A stretch of DNA of 64,000 nucleotides from Zygnema cylindricum (Eukaryota; Streptophyta; Zygnematophyceae; Zygnematales; Zygnemataceae): positions 1-64,000 of the forward strand of contig JBBHKE010000407.1 of NCBI GenBank assembly GCA_037447655.1, in the 5' to 3' direction. Position numbers and translations under genes: made by a program. Every line of letters starts with the position of its first letter. Position 1 is the stretch's first letter. This document shows, in pieces, positions 33,222 to 45,480 of this stretch. Below the pieces are notes generated by a model, which searched no databases, was not told where the DNA came from, and saw only the letters and a program-made list of their open reading frames with translations.

Positions 33222-34560
33222 GGTTATGGGCTCACCCTGTAGGGTGCCCATAATCAGCGGATATGGGTTCATTTACTGGGAAGTTATGATGACAGGGGCA
33301 TTGTGTGAGAAACAATACTGGGGTATTGTTAGTGGACAAGTGAGGCGTCCATCAAGTCTTGTGATCCCTCTATGGTTTACAAGAATCAGTTCATTTTAGA
33401 TTACAATCCATCTTCAACGGAAGAGACAAAGGAAAGGGAGGTGGTGGACAAAGGAAAAAGAGAAGGAGACGGTCACACCAATAGCAACCGGTTCAGCATT
33501 CATGTCACCTATTCCAAGGAACGAGGAGAATGATATCGATACTTAGGACTACAACAATATGGCGGCTAAGCACTTCAGCCTCGGCCATCTTACTCAAGGG
33601 CTTACCATCTCCTTATTAGTAAGAGAGAGGGCATTCGATCTTTTGGTGGCTCTCATTAGAGATGTATCGAAGTGGTACGATCCAGCAAGAGCAGTTAACT
33701 GATCAAAAAATAGACGCATATGTATACAAGGGGGGGAAGATGTTGGATTCTTGTAATGAGCTTGCAACACTTTTCATGGAGCTAGAGAGTGCGAGACAGG
33801 TTGAAACTAAAAAGATGAAGGTTAACTTTTTGCTCATGAAGTTACCAGATGAGTTTGAGAACATAGTCAACCGTGTGCAAGACTTGTCGGACTCAAGGTG
33901 GATTTGGAATTCAGTGGTAGGGATGATTCTCGTTCGGGAGAATACGATTGAGATCCGAAGGGGAGGAAAGAGTGGGCAAGCCTTGGCAGCTGGGACCGAT
34001 TGGAGGAGCAATGATTCCTGGAAACCGGTCGGAAATTATAGAGGGGAGAGGCAAAAAAATCAGACCGAGGAGTTCGGACCAATGACTCTCAAGGGTTTGT
34101 GCCATTTTTGTAAGAAACCAGGGCAGTAAATGGCTGAGTGCACTAAGTTAACCGAGCCGCGGTTAGACGAGGGGCAGACCGGTGGACCCCCGAGAGGAAA
34201 GCAAAAGGCCGTTGTGACACAGTTATATGAGGCGGAATCCGAGGACAAGGACGATGAACTCCTATTGGATGAGGAGTTGGAAGCAAAAAACGAGGTCAAA
34301 ATTCCATGAAAGTAGAAATGTGCTTTCGGTGGATTGAAAGGTGAAGCAGGTTGGATTGTAGATTTATGTGCCTCCATACACATATATATGGATAAACACC
34401 TGTTCACTAAGATAAGAAAGATTCCCACCGTAGAGATAGAGTACGCGGATGGGAGGATAGTCACTACTACTCTTGTAGGATCGGTAGATCTGAAAGTGTT
34501 AGTAGAAGGAGAGACATCCATAGTAACATTCTCCGATGTATTGTTTATTCCGGAGCTGAA
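33202..34560 (+). pseudogene. Gag and protease of element Y
   Basis: The gag frame starts at ATG 33202 within the LTR end and crosses the primer site GGTTATGGGCTCACC (33222-33236, one mismatch to the consensus). Frame breaks occur near 33400 and an in-frame stop at about 33545. A long clean stretch (33662-34129) carries KLPDEFENIVNRVQDLSD and RRGGKSGQALAAGTDW. The zinc knuckle is damaged: CHFCKKPGQ followed by a stop. The protease motif reads WIVDLCAS (about 34350), so D-S/T-G is lost. Closely related to the X copy but only 33338-33950 is near-identical. Confidence 0.85.
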
Positions 34561-35489
34561 CAAAAACCTCATCTCTACATCTGTATTAGATGATAAGGGT
34601 TTTTTTAACTAGCACTAAGGAAGGAGTCTTTACTGCTAGTTTTGAGGAGGATGACTATTTCATTGCTGAGAAAGGTAGCCAAGGGATGTTTAGGTTGATT
34701 TTAAGTAATGAAACAAAGAAACTTTATTATACTGGTGTTTATGATATTATGATGAAGCATAAGAGGCTTATGCATGTGAATCTAGATAAGTTAGGAGAGA
34801 TGAAAAAGAAGGGAGTAGTGGAAGGGATTCAGTTCGGTGAAAGTGAGAATCTAAGTGATTGTAGTGGATGTGCTCAAGGTAAAGCACACACGTTACCCTT
34901 CTTAAAAATTGCCACCTATAAGGGAGAAAAGATTCTAGATTTAGTACACACATATATTTGGGTGTCGGCTAGAGTGCCATCACCCGGGGGGAAGAGATTT
35001 ATTATGACTATCACCGATGATTGGTCTCGGTATTCCAGGGTGTATTTTTTGAAAGATAAGTCAGAGGCTCATGATTGTTTTAGACAATATAAAGCATAGA
35101 GTGAAAAACTCCATGAAACCTCAATCAAGAGAGTAAAGAGTGATAATGGTGGAGAGTATACCTCTTACCTACTTGTGGAATTTTTGAGAGAAGATAGAGT
35201 GCGACACCAAAAGACAGTTCTTGAAAATCTTGAGCAGAATGGTGTAACTGAAAGATTAAATAGAACACTGAGTGATAGTGTTAGGAGTATGCTGTCACAT
35301 AAGAAGATAGGAAAGAAGTTTTGGGCCAAAGCAATGAACTGTGCAAATTATCTCAAGAATAGAGTTCTTGCTTCAGCAATTAAAGGCCAAACACCCTATG
35401 AGAGATGGAAAGGCCGAAAACCTGATGTTTCACACTTAAAGGTTTTCGGTAGTCAAGTGTCTAGTTTAGACACAGATCAGTCAAACTGA
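34561..35489 (+). pseudogene. Integrase of element Y (or X/Y chimera)
   Basis: Pre-integrase HKRLMHVNLDKL and CSGCAQGKAH give the HHCC zinc site with Leu-Met-His in place of the usual Leu-Gly-His. The first catalytic Asp region reads HTYIW, so Asp has changed to Tyr. The second is SDNGGEYTS and the Glu region is LEQNGVTERLNRTL. GKKFWAKAMNCANYLKNRV and PDVSHLKVFGSQV follow. In-frame stop at about 35098. Confidence 0.85.
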
Positions 35490-35577
35490 AGTTAGACCCA
35501 AAAGGAAAACCATGATATCTACTAGGATATGATGAAGATGTATAGTTTATAATCTCAAAAGAGAGGATATTATCCTA

Positions 35578-37495
35578 GTGAAGCATCTAGTGGTTATGAA
35601 TGAAGGGAAATCTATAGATCCCTTTAAGCATACAAAGACTGTCAAAATCAGATTTGAGTCAAAAAATTCTGATGACTTTGAGTTTCCTAACTATCTAAGA
35701 TTTCAAGAAGATGATGATCTTGCCGGTACAAATCATATGGAGGAGGACCCAAATGTGGAACCCCTAGTATCAACTCCAACCGAAGCGGAAGACGTGGTGG
35801 AAATCTACGCGAAAGCAAGGGATAGGGGAGAAGTAGAAACTGTTCCGAAGAATCTAAGGAAGCCATCTATTTCGGCAACCTAGTTCGAGGGAGGAAGAAG
35901 CAACAAAAGCCTGCAAGAGAGAAAAGTTAACAATAAGGTAACCAAACAGTCTCATCCAGTTGAACCTCAAACTTATAATGAGGCAATGACCTGTCCTGAG
36001 AGAAACAGGTGGAAGAGAGACATTAATGAGGAGATGGGCTCAATTATGGCGGCCGATACATGGGAGTTGGGGGATTGTCCTCCGAAAGCTAATTGGGTGT
36101 AAGTGGATATTTAAGCTAAAACTCAACCCGGATAACACCATTGAGCGCTACAAGGCTCGGATATTGGCGAAAGGGATTTACCTAGAAAAAGGGAACTAAC
36201 TACGAGGAGACATTTGCTCCGGTCGTCAGGCTTCCTTCAATTCGGATACTTCTCAGTATGGCGGCAGCAGAAGACATGGAAGTGCATCAGATGGACATCA
36301 AGACGGCCTTCCTACATAGAGAGTTGGAAGAGGAAATTTTTATGAGACAGCCTGAGGGATTTGCGAAGCAAGGGAAGGAAAGCATGGTATGCCGATTGAT
36401 CAAATCTTTTTATAGGCTGAACAGGCGCCCCGGTAATTGAATAAGACGCTCGATGAGTTTCTTATACGTTTGGGATGTATTCGGATCAGCTCAGATCACT
36501 CCATTTATTTGTTTATAAATGAGGAAGGAATTATTTTTATTGCAATTTATGTTGATGATTTGCTTGTTTAAAGTAAATCAATGGATAAAATAAATAAGTT
36601 GTAAAATGATCTAAAAGGAAGATTTGAGATAAAGGATATGGAAGAAACAAGGTATATTTTGAGAATTCAAGTAGAGAGAGACAGAGATAGAAAGATAACA
36701 AGATTAACTCAAAAGGAAGCCATTGGATACATGCAAGAAAAATTCCAAATAGATAAGGCTAATAATTGTACCACTCTTATAGAATTAAAGAAGGGAAGTG
36801 AAGAGAGTTTGGAAGACAGAGTTATAATCTTAGATAATGAGTTAGGCTAGGAAAAGAAAAGATTTATGTTGACCATCCCTTATAGACAAGTAGTGGGCAA
36901 CCTAATATTATTCATGAATTGTACTCGTCCGGACATAGCCGCAAATGCAGGAGTACTAAGTATGAGTCTGAATGCTCCCACTAAGAAAGATTGGGAGGCA
37001 GCTAAGAGAGTCTTTAGATATCTCATAGGGACTAGAGATCTATGCTTGCATTTCGGTGGGAACAATATTGACATCACCACTTGGAGTGATGCCAGCTATG
37101 GGGATGCTCCTATGAGGAGATGCACGTCTGGATATGCATTGTATGTGGGTGACGGGGCTTGCTGCTTGAGCAGCAAGCACCAAAAGGTTATTGTTGAGTC
37201 CACCATGGAGGCTGAGTACATGGCTTCTTGCTCTACTATAAAAGAATTAATGTGGGTCAAGTCTTATCTTGGTGAGCTTGGTCATCTTAAGAGTGGTGTC
37301 CAAAAAGTGTTTTGCGATTATCAAGCAGCCATTGCTATTTCTACCAATCCTAAACATCACTTTAAAGCCAAACACATGGACATTAGACTTAGCTTTGTAA
37401 GGGAGAAAGTAGAAAACAAGATAATCAGTTTGGAGTATAAACGAGATAGGGAAATGGTAGCAGATATGACGACCAAACCTGTGCATTCCCCTTAA
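35578..37495 (+). pseudogene. Reverse transcriptase and RNase H before the 3' LTR of X
   Basis: Linker 35578-35883, then RT in fragments: VHQMDIKTAFLHRELEEEIF (motif A Asp intact, about 36285), YVDDLLV (motif C, about 36550, followed by a stop), and YRQVVGNLILFMNCTRPDIA. RNase H (36866-37495) is open for 209 codons with TTWSDASYGDAPMRRCTSG, HQKVIVESTMEAEYMAS, FKAKHMDIRLSFVREKV and ADMTTKPVHSP. It terminates 60 bases before the family-B LTR. It is unclear where Y sequence ends and X sequence resumes. Confidence 0.85.
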
Positions 37496-37557
37496 CTAAT
37501 TTTTCTGCAGGGAGAAGAGTGGTCCTAAAATAAAAAATGACTAGAAAATAATGGGAT

Positions 37558-38583
37558 TGTAGACATTAAAGGTTGTTTTAGTATTTTCTAGGTTTTGTAA
37601 AATACAGAAAAGAAGCAGAGGCAGCCTGCCTCTAACTCCTCTCTCCAGCTCCCACACTTGTCGCAGTCACTAAAAGTTGGAGAGGGAGATAGAGCCATGG
37701 CCGCCTATGTTATCCAGACGGGACAAACATTAGATTGGTAGATTTACCAAAATAGTAATTGACGAACCCGAGATTTGAACCTGGTACCTGCCGTTTGTCA
37801 GAATAGTCGATAACCGGTAGCCTTGGCCAATTAGTCTAAGGTAAAAGTTATACGATAAAGGGTTTGATAATTATATAAATATTGACACGTAGGCTATTTC
37901 ATTTAACGGGATATTTGGGCATAGATACAGTTTGTGTTCTACGTCGTACGAAACATTAGAAACAAATACCACGCACTTTATTTCGAAGGCGAAACAAATA
38001 TCGCGCAAGTATTTATGACGACTACGATTGAAATCTGGTTTAATTGGACGGCCACAAAGCATGTTGAAATCGCGGAATAGGTTTTTGGCAATTTGCGGTC
38101 GACGTCACATCGATTAACACGTGGCCCAACCATATTGGATTACGACATCTCCGGGGATTACAGGAACGAATCCAAAAATGACATGTGTCGACTTGTTCGT
38201 ACAATGGTCTTACAGAAAGTACACCGACACTTGTACCTTTCTATACGACACACTATCATGATTGGTGCCGTACTTCAGTAGATAGAGATTTAGAGAGAGA
38301 TAGGACCTAGAAAAATTTGATAGATTGGACCCTCTCTCCCAGAGAGCTTCTATACAAAAGGCCAATTTTGACCCTCCATAACTTACTGCTCAAGGGAGCA
38401 AATTCAGAGATTGTTTTTACCATAGACTCAAGGGAGTTTTGCCTTCACAAGGGTGAAGGTGGTCAGAGTTTGTGTCTACCAGGGTGGTAGTTATTCTTGC
38501 TGAAACAAAAAAGGGTCAGGGTTATCCTAGAGGCTTTCTGTGAGCTGCCTACTCTGAGGACCTATGGAGGTCTAAGAGTTGCA
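37558..38583 (+). repeat. 3' LTR of element X (family B)
   Basis: 1026 bp, TGTAGACATTAAAGG ... TAAGAGTTGCA. Followed by the AGAGT target duplication. Antisense tRNA-like segment at about 37755-37835. Confidence 0.88.
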
Positions 38584-41395
38584 AGAGTGGTACCTACATA
38601 TCTAGTGGGATCGGTTCATCTAAAGGTACTAGTGGAGGGTTAGACATCCATAGGGACTTTCTCACATGTTTTCTATATACCTCAGCTAAGCAAGAATCTT
38701 TTTTGTACCTTTATCTTGGATGATAAATATTTTGAGACTTACACTAGAAAGGGAACTTTCACAACAAAAAATGATGATGAGATATATTTTACTGTTGAAA
38801 AGGGTAGCGAAGGAATGTTTAGGCATAACCTGAGTAATGAAAAGAGGAATGCTTACTATTTTCGTGTTCCCGAGATAATGATATGGCATAAGTGGTTGAG
38901 ACATGTGCATTTGGACAGATTGAGGGAAATGAAAAAACTGGGTGTTGTTTTAGGGATTCACTTTGGAGATACTGACGTGATCGATAATTATGGTGGGTGT
39001 GCAAAAGGTAAGGCTCACAGACTACCCTTCCCAAAATCTGCCACATATAAAGGGGAAAGGGTGCTAAATCTCGTACACACTGATATCTGGGGACCTGCCA
39101 AAGTACCTCCGATAGGTGGGAAAAGATGTATGCTAACCATAACTATTCACTGGTCTAGATATCCTAGAGTTTACTTCCTTAAAAATAAGTCTGAAACACC
39201 TCTTTATTATAAGGAATATAAAGCATGGAGTGAAAAGTTGCATGAAACCCCCATTAAAAGAATTAAATATGATAATGGGGGAGAGTATACTTCTAACCAG
39301 TTTGAGGACTTTTTGAGAGATGAGGGAGTGCAACACCAAAAGATTGTTCCCAATAATCAAGAACAAAATGGAGTAGCCGAAAGACTTAATAGAACTCTAG
39401 GTGATACCGCCCGAAGTATGCTAATAGATAAGAAGATAGGAAAACGTTTCTGGGCTGAAGCTATAAACTGTCCAAACTACAGTAAAAATAGAGTACTTAC
39501 TGCAAATATAAAAGAAAAAACTCATTATGAGAGATGGGTTGGAAGGAAACCAGATGTATCTCATCTATAAAAGATAAAACACATTATGAGAGTTGGGTTG
39601 GAAAGAAACCAGATGTATCTCATCTTAAAGTCTTCAAAAGTCAAGTGTACAGTCTGAATTTTGACCGAAAGAGTTTTAAACTAGATGCTAAAGGAAAACC
39701 AAGATACCTAGTGGGATATGATGAAGATGTCAAGGGATATCGAGTCTATGATCTTGAAAGAAAAGATATCATAATGGCCAAGTATTTAGATGTCATGGAG
39801 GAAGGGAAGTCAATCGATCCCTTCAATAATCTAAGACAATCAAAATCAAGTTTGATGAGAAAGGGAGGAAGAGTCAAATTTCTCGGACAGAAATATCGGT
39901 GATCAGATTGTTGCAGATCCAAGAGAAATCCACATCGAGGAGGAGATTCCAATGAATCTACAATCTCCAATAGAGTCTGATGACATGGAGAAAGAGGACC
40001 TTGCTCCAAGGGACAGGGGAGGAGATGAAACAATTCCGAGAAACCCGCGACTACCCACCATTCCAACTTCTGAATTTGAAAGAGGAAGAAAGAGCATCAA
40101 AAAGCTGCAAAAAAAATAGGCAGCTCACAAGGTAACAAAGCCGTCACATCTTCATGAACTTCAGACTTACTCAAAGGCAATAAACATTTCGGAAAAAGAC
40201 AGATGGGTAAGGGCCATCAATGATGAGATGGTTTCCATTATGGAAGCCAATACATAGGAGTAAGTCGACTGCCCTTCCAGACAGAAAAGCAATTGGGTGT
40301 AAATGGGTGTTTAAGCTGAAGTTGAACCCAGATAATACTATTGAGAGGTACAAAGCTAGATTGGTAGCAAAGGGTTTTACTAAAAAGGATGGAATAGACT
40401 ATGAAGAAATCTTTGCACCGTATGTACGGTTTCCTTCCGTAAGGATTCTCCTCACTTTAGCTGCGAGGAAGACATTGAGATTCATCAAATGGGTATTAAA
40501 TGCCTTCTACAATGGTAAGTTAGAAGAAGAGATTTTGATGAAGCATCCTGAAGGCTTTGTGGAGAAAGGAGAGGAGAGTAAAGTTTGCATACTGATTAAA
40601 TCTTTGTATGGATTGAAGTAAGCTCCTCTGTAATGGAATAAAAAACTCGATGAGTTTCTAACCAATCTGGGATATGTCAGAATTAGTTTTGACCACTCTA
40701 CTTAAATGTTTGACGATAAGGATGAGATTATCTTTATTGTTATCTATGTAGATGATCTGCTGGTACTAAGTAAATCTATGGAAAAGATTAATAAGTTTAA
40801 GAAAGATTTGAAAAGCAGATTTGACATGGAGGACTTCGTTGAGGCTAGATATATTCGAGGGATTCAGATGGAAAGAGATAGAGAGAAAATAATAATCAGA
40901 TCAACTTAGATAGAGGTCGTTGGAAATATGTTGGAAAAGTTCTTGATGGATAAAGCAAACAGTTGTACAACTCCAATGGAGTTGAAGAAATTAAGTGAAG
41001 GGAGTGTGGAAGAAGGTGGGATTATTTTGGAATTTTCATGGATAGTCATGAGTGCACAAGAGAGACAGTTTATCAAGTCAATACTGTACAGACAAGTCGT
41101 AGGAAGTCTGATATATTTCATGAACTGTACCGGACCAGACATAGCTGCAGTAGTTGGAGTCCTTAGCAGGAGTCTCAATGATCCTAGAAAAAAAGATTGG
41201 GAGGCACCCAAATGGGTGATGAGATATCTGATAGGGACGAGAGATCTTTGGTTGCATCTTGGGGGGTGAAACACTGACATCACTTCTTGGAGTGAAGCCA
41301 GTTATGGGGACTCTCCTATGAGGAGGTGTACTTCTCGATATGTTTTATATGTTGGGAATGTCGTTTGCTGTTGGAGCAGCAAACAACAAAAGTAG
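38584..41395 (+). pseudogene. Copia element H, second half: protease to RNase H
   Basis: This resumes the protease region (YLVGSVHLKVLVEG) interrupted at 29170. Pre-integrase HKWLRHVHLDRL and CAKGKAHRLPF follow. Integrase is fairly complete: HTDIWGPAKVP, YDNGGEYTSNQF, EQNGVAERLNRTL (38716-39570). A 59-bp tandem duplication at about 39511-39624 breaks it. RT blocks are [18 protein letters not shown], a damaged motif A (IKWVLNAFYNG) and YVDDLLVLSKS (about 40745). RNase H stops inside SSKQQK at 41395, where a family-D LTR fragment begins. In-frame stops at about 40255 and 40618. No 3' LTR. Confidence 0.85.
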
Positions 41396-41618
41396 TACTA
41401 GGTTGACTAGCAGTTAGCTAGTTTAAATTGGCGAGTCGACCTAGTGAATGAGACCTGAAGTAGACCTACACAGCTAGCGCAACCTTGTACTCTCTCTCAA
41501 GTAATAAAGCTCAACCTTGTCTGTGAGTTTTGTGTATTCCTGCTGTTGGTACGGAAAGATCCTTGGTGTTTTCCGCTGTGCACTGTAACGTGTTGTGGTG
41601 TAACGTGCCTCTTTTACA
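41396..41618 (+). repeat. Partial LTR, family D
   Basis: TAGTACTAGGTTGACTAGC ... CTCTTTTACA, matching the reverse complement of the solo LTR at 11870-12110. Contains AATAAAGC (about 41503), a possible polyadenylation signal. The 5' part is missing. Confidence 0.75.
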
Positions 41619-41890
41619 CAAACGCAGACAGATACGGACAAAACAACACTCATACAGAAACAAACAAAAGGACATAAAAGACAGGCAGAAAAAGGCAAAA
41701 GGACAAAGAAACGGATACAGAAAAGTGACACGCAGTCACAAACAGACAAAAATGCACGCAGACAGGTACAGACAAAAAACACGGACATATACGAACAAAA
41801 TGCACTTATAAAGAGACAAAAAGACGCACATACAGGAATTGACAAAGGACACATAAACCGACAAAAGACACAGAGACAAAAACAGACGAC
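41619..41890. repeat. Strand-asymmetric ACAGACAAAA-rich tract
   Basis: About 270 bases dominated by A, C and G words (CAGACA, GACAAAA, ACACGG) with very little T, a strong strand bias. Both long frames across it are by-products of this composition. Confidence 0.7.
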
Positions 41891-42475
41891 CCTTTGCAAA
41901 AAAACATCTCGTGTACCTCTTCTTTTTACTATTTTGTCTTTTTGCAATCTCCCTTTACGAATATATTTTTTTCTCGACAGTCACCTCCCTCAAGAGATTT
42001 GTTCCTAATTTTGCATGTAACTCTTAGATTAATGCTTAAACTCTTATATTAATGTTCATTCTCCCACAAATCTAAATTTTTTGCTACAATTTTCGGATGG
42101 TTTTTCTTTCGACTACAATACTATATTATGAATTATGCAAAAAAAGTAAAGTTTTGATTATGTATGTTTAAAAAAAAAATCTTAGTTTTTCACATAAAAA
42201 ATCAATTAGCAAAAAACAAATTGTGATGAGCAAAAACTCCAAAAAATGTTTTGTAGTATCAATATTTATATTAATCAAATCACAACCTCGTCCTATTCTC
42301 GACTCTTTTATACAAAATCTCAACCTCAAACTTAAAAATTACACAAAATCTATAAATCTAAGTGTGGTATAAATAATGCGCTTTGGCAATTTGGTAAAAA
42401 TAAGCATTCGGGTTTAAGAAAAAAAAATGATAAACACTAGAAAAATTGTAAAATACAAAAAAAAAATCAAAGAAA

Positions 42476-42506
<31 letters not shown>

Positions 42507-42572
42507 ACTAATACTAAAAAAAAAAAAACAATAATTATAAAACAAAACAAAAAAACATGCATTTAAAAGATC
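41891..42572. other. AT-rich intergenic with (TA)n
   Basis: No gene. A (TA)n run at 42479-42507. Confidence 0.6.
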
Positions 42573-44710
42573 TCAGTTGGATCTAACACACAAAAAATCA
42601 CTAATAATTGAAGCCGCTAGTGATCTCCTCTTCTTTGTTAACGTGTTCCCGGCATCCGAAAATTTGCATTCAGACATGGAACTAGAAGCCGGAATAGCTA
42701 GAATAGATCTAGCAACACCGGCTAGAATAGGAAATCCTCTTTCTTTCGCACGTACATTTGATATTTTTTTCCACCATTCAAGTATGTTAAAGTTCAATCT
42801 TTCCTCGTTCGTTAATTTTTAATCAAAATAACTTTTCAATTCGTCACTAACGAGTGTTTTTTTGTCGGTGGTAATAAAAACCTAATTTTCGTCATTGCTC
42901 TCACCAAAAAAATTGTGGAAACCGTCCATACTTTGCGATGTTTTTTGTTTTTTTGTGATACGTTGAGGACTAGCGAAATCAACGTCATCGTATAGGTCGT
43001 TTGCGTGTTCTCAAAGTTTGACCCTCGCGCTTTCAATTTTGGTTTTCGATACCTCAATTATTTCAAGCTTTTGTTTTGTCGGGGATCTAATAGAGCCGCG
43101 ATAATATGATACTCATGATGGCTCCACTTTGGTAGCGCAAATTTCATAAAAAGTTCTTTCAATTTTTGTAAGTTTGGGGAATCGGCCGGGCATTCTTTTT
43201 CACCGTCATTGTAAGATGTTTTTCTTATCCTACAATGGTTATGGAGAGACGATAGTTCAAACAAAACCAAATGTGAAGTTGGTTCCTTGAAATTTTCCAA
43301 CATTAGGGTCGCTTCTTGAAACTTTTCCAAAAATCGTATAAGTTCGGTAAGGTGAGTCTTATCGATACAAGCAAAAAGTATCAATTTACTTTTTGTTTAT
43401 CTCATTGAATGCGTCGTAACTACTCTTAAGCATTCGGAGCAAAGAATTCCACCGCGTTGCGTTTTCTTGTTTTAAAGTGTTTTTCAAAAGATTTTGTAAA
43501 TTACTATGTTTCAAAAACGTGACCAATGATTAACACGCGTCTATTAGATCAAACAATTCAAGAACTTTCACCTCGTAGTTGTATTTTTTGGAATTTCCGC
43601 TCTTGTTCAAAATCGTTGTCACAATTGTAGCAATTTTATGGTCCGTGCAAGGTATCCAAGTAAACATATTTGGTAGACCTTCAGCCGCACACATGTTAGA
43701 GCCACCGTCGTTCACAACAACCCAACAATTTTCCAAAACATCAAAATTGGACATTTCAAAATTGGTCAAACAATTTTTGAAAGTCATTAAAACATTTTCC
43801 GTCGTATGTTTCTCCTCCGGAAAATGGTCGACTTGAAGCGTCCGTGAATGAAGTTTAAATTTTTTGTCAATAAAATGAGCAGTTATTGACATGAATGAGG
43901 TTCTTTTAATTATAATGAGGTTCTTTTAATTGTCGCGGTCCAGAGATCGGTCGTAAATGCGACGAAAATATTGTTATCAATATTTTGTTTTTGTTTTGGG
44001 ATGATCAAACTACGAATATCTTTGGCAAATGATACAATGTAGTTTTAACGCTATTGACAGACTGGAGTAGTTGGTCGATGTCAACACTTTTGTTGGACGA
44101 AACACCAACATGAAATAATGCTTGACAAAATGCTTGAAAACTTGAGAACAAAAAAAAAACAATAAGAAAATATCATACAATTACTAACCATGATCAATAA
44201 ATAAGGTTTATACCAAAACAATATCATGACAAACCAAATAATAGTAAAAAAATAAAAACAAGCGTACCAATATAAATTATAGATAAAAAAATAGTGATGA
44301 AGCTCAAGAATATAATTTTATTAACGAAACAAGTTATAATGACATAGTCATTAAAGCCATCCTAAATGGAAATCAAAATATATAATAATTGAACCGTCGA
44401 CCATCGAAAATGGTGGAAGGTCCTGGCAACACATCAACGCCACCATTTTTGCTATTTTTTTCTGTCACTCGTTTTCGTTTGCGTTTTTGAAAGAAACTTA
44501 CGAAGAAGTCCTCTAAGACTATCGTGTCGGCAAAAGTTGAACATGTGTGAGTGTTAATTATTGAAGTATCGTTTGTTGACTTGTATTGATAAACTATGAA
44601 ACATGTAGTACAAGCCACAAAACCTCCCCCTTTACTATATATTTGTTTGATGTTTTAGTTTCATAGACATGTTCAAATTTTTTCCAACAACTTGAAGTGG
44701 CCCTGCTTTC
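42573..44710 (-). pseudogene. hAT-superfamily transposase (copy 2), decayed
   Basis: On the minus strand, from high to low coordinate. A BED-like zinc finger (SSCWKKFEHVYE, then VACTTCF ... THTC; about 44705-44540) precedes a lysine/arginine-rich segment. The hAT core follows (43892-43530): MSITAHFIDKKFKLHSRTL, VVNDGGSNMCAAEGLP with the Asp and WIPCTDHKIATIV with the Cys-x2-His. A helical segment (43384-43058) has IIAALLDPRQNKSL. The dimerisation domain (42797-42573) has ILEWWKKI, VARSILAIPASSS and TKKRRSLA. The parts are separated by stops and frameshifts. It differs clearly from the transposase at 10.6 kb. Its terminal repeats were not found. Confidence 0.8.
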
Positions 44711-44884
44711 TTTCACTATGTAATACTGAGCAATTTCACCATTTTTTGATTTTTGAAGTTTGTTTTGGATTATAGTTTTAAGAGAAGCGAGAATGCTTTT
44801 CTCTATTTTGGTGTATGACTAGGTTTTGTTTGAATTGTGGTCAAGTTTCTCTAACTGAAATAACAATTCAATTTATCAATTTAT

Positions 44885-45186
44885 TGTTTGAAACATGTGA
44901 GTAAGCTAATAATTAGGATTTGTCGTGGGAAATTGACGTAACAATTTGATTTCCGTTGATTTATTAATCAATAATTAACACATGTAGCATGACATTGATA
45001 TAATAATATGATATATTTGTGGAAACACGGTATAAAACGCATAATTAGCACTTTACAATAATGTACGATATATGAGTAAACCAATATTTACGATCTGTCA
45101 CGTGATATTGACATAATAATTTGACATGTTTTCGAAAACACGTAAAAAGTGCATAATTAACACTTTACAATAGATTACGATCTGCA
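44885..45186. repeat. Degenerate tandem repeat, unit about 115 bp
   Basis: Two clear units share GACATAATAATTTGACAT-like, GTGCATAATTAACACTTTA and TTACGATCTG-like words (about 44990-45070 and 45106-45186). A weaker copy lies before them. Confidence 0.65.
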
Positions 45187-45189
45187 ACC

Positions 45190-45348
45190 TTTAAATTTTA
45201 GTAAGATTCGTGAAATGAATAGTGTCTGTACCATGTCAGATTTGCAACGCTAATCATGATGTCACGTACTTCCACAATACCAAAAGTACTAAGCACAATA
45301 ATGTTGAAAAAAAAAGTACAATTTTTTTTTTTATTATTATTATTTTTG
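45190..45348 (-). repeat. Fragment of the foldback family
   Basis: Contains GCTAATCATGATGTCACGTA and CCACAATACCAAAAGTAC, matching the right arm of the large inverted repeat at about 5655-5720. It is directly followed by a hAT-like end at 45349. Confidence 0.75.
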
Positions 45349-45480
45349 TAGTGTTGTGTATTGGTAAAAAACTTATTGCGATAGCACCGATACCAGTAGT
45401 TATCGGTTATCGAACGGTCAGAGGTCCCGATATATCGGTTCGAGACCAACAAAATCCATATCAGCGATAACTTAAAGAAT
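45349..45480 (+). mobile_element. Left-end fragment of a hAT element related to copy 1
   Basis: TAGTGTTGTGTATTGG resembles the terminal repeat of the hAT at 10138. The subterminal part follows the same order: CCCGATATATCGG, then GAGACCAACA, then ATCAGCGATAA, against CTCGATATATCG, GCGACCAACA and TATCGCGATA. No right end was found. Confidence 0.65.

Larger units (their letters stand above)
29171..38583 (+). mobile_element. Composite copia element X (LTR family B) nested in element H
   Basis: Bounded by two family-B LTRs (29171-30206 and 37558-38583) in direct orientation and flanked by AGAGT on both sides (29166-29170 and 38584-38588). Removing it restores the protease-region context of element H, so this is a true nested insertion. 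Inside, gag occurs twice (30207 and 33222), separated by a family-A LTR (32225-33221). A second copia therefore inserted into X, and part of one of them was later lost or exchanged. Confidence 0.88.

Noticed and set aside
16640-37860. The repeated tRNA-like units first looked like free-standing tRNA-derived SINEs
   Set aside because: Each lies at a fixed place within a 1-kb LTR of family A or B, bounded by LTR ends, primer sites and gag. They are better described as antisense tRNA-like parts of the LTRs.
41474-41947. 157-codon Cys/Phe-rich frame on the minus strand
   Set aside because: It is the translation of the strand-biased ACAGACA tract and an LTR fragment; composition explains the openness.
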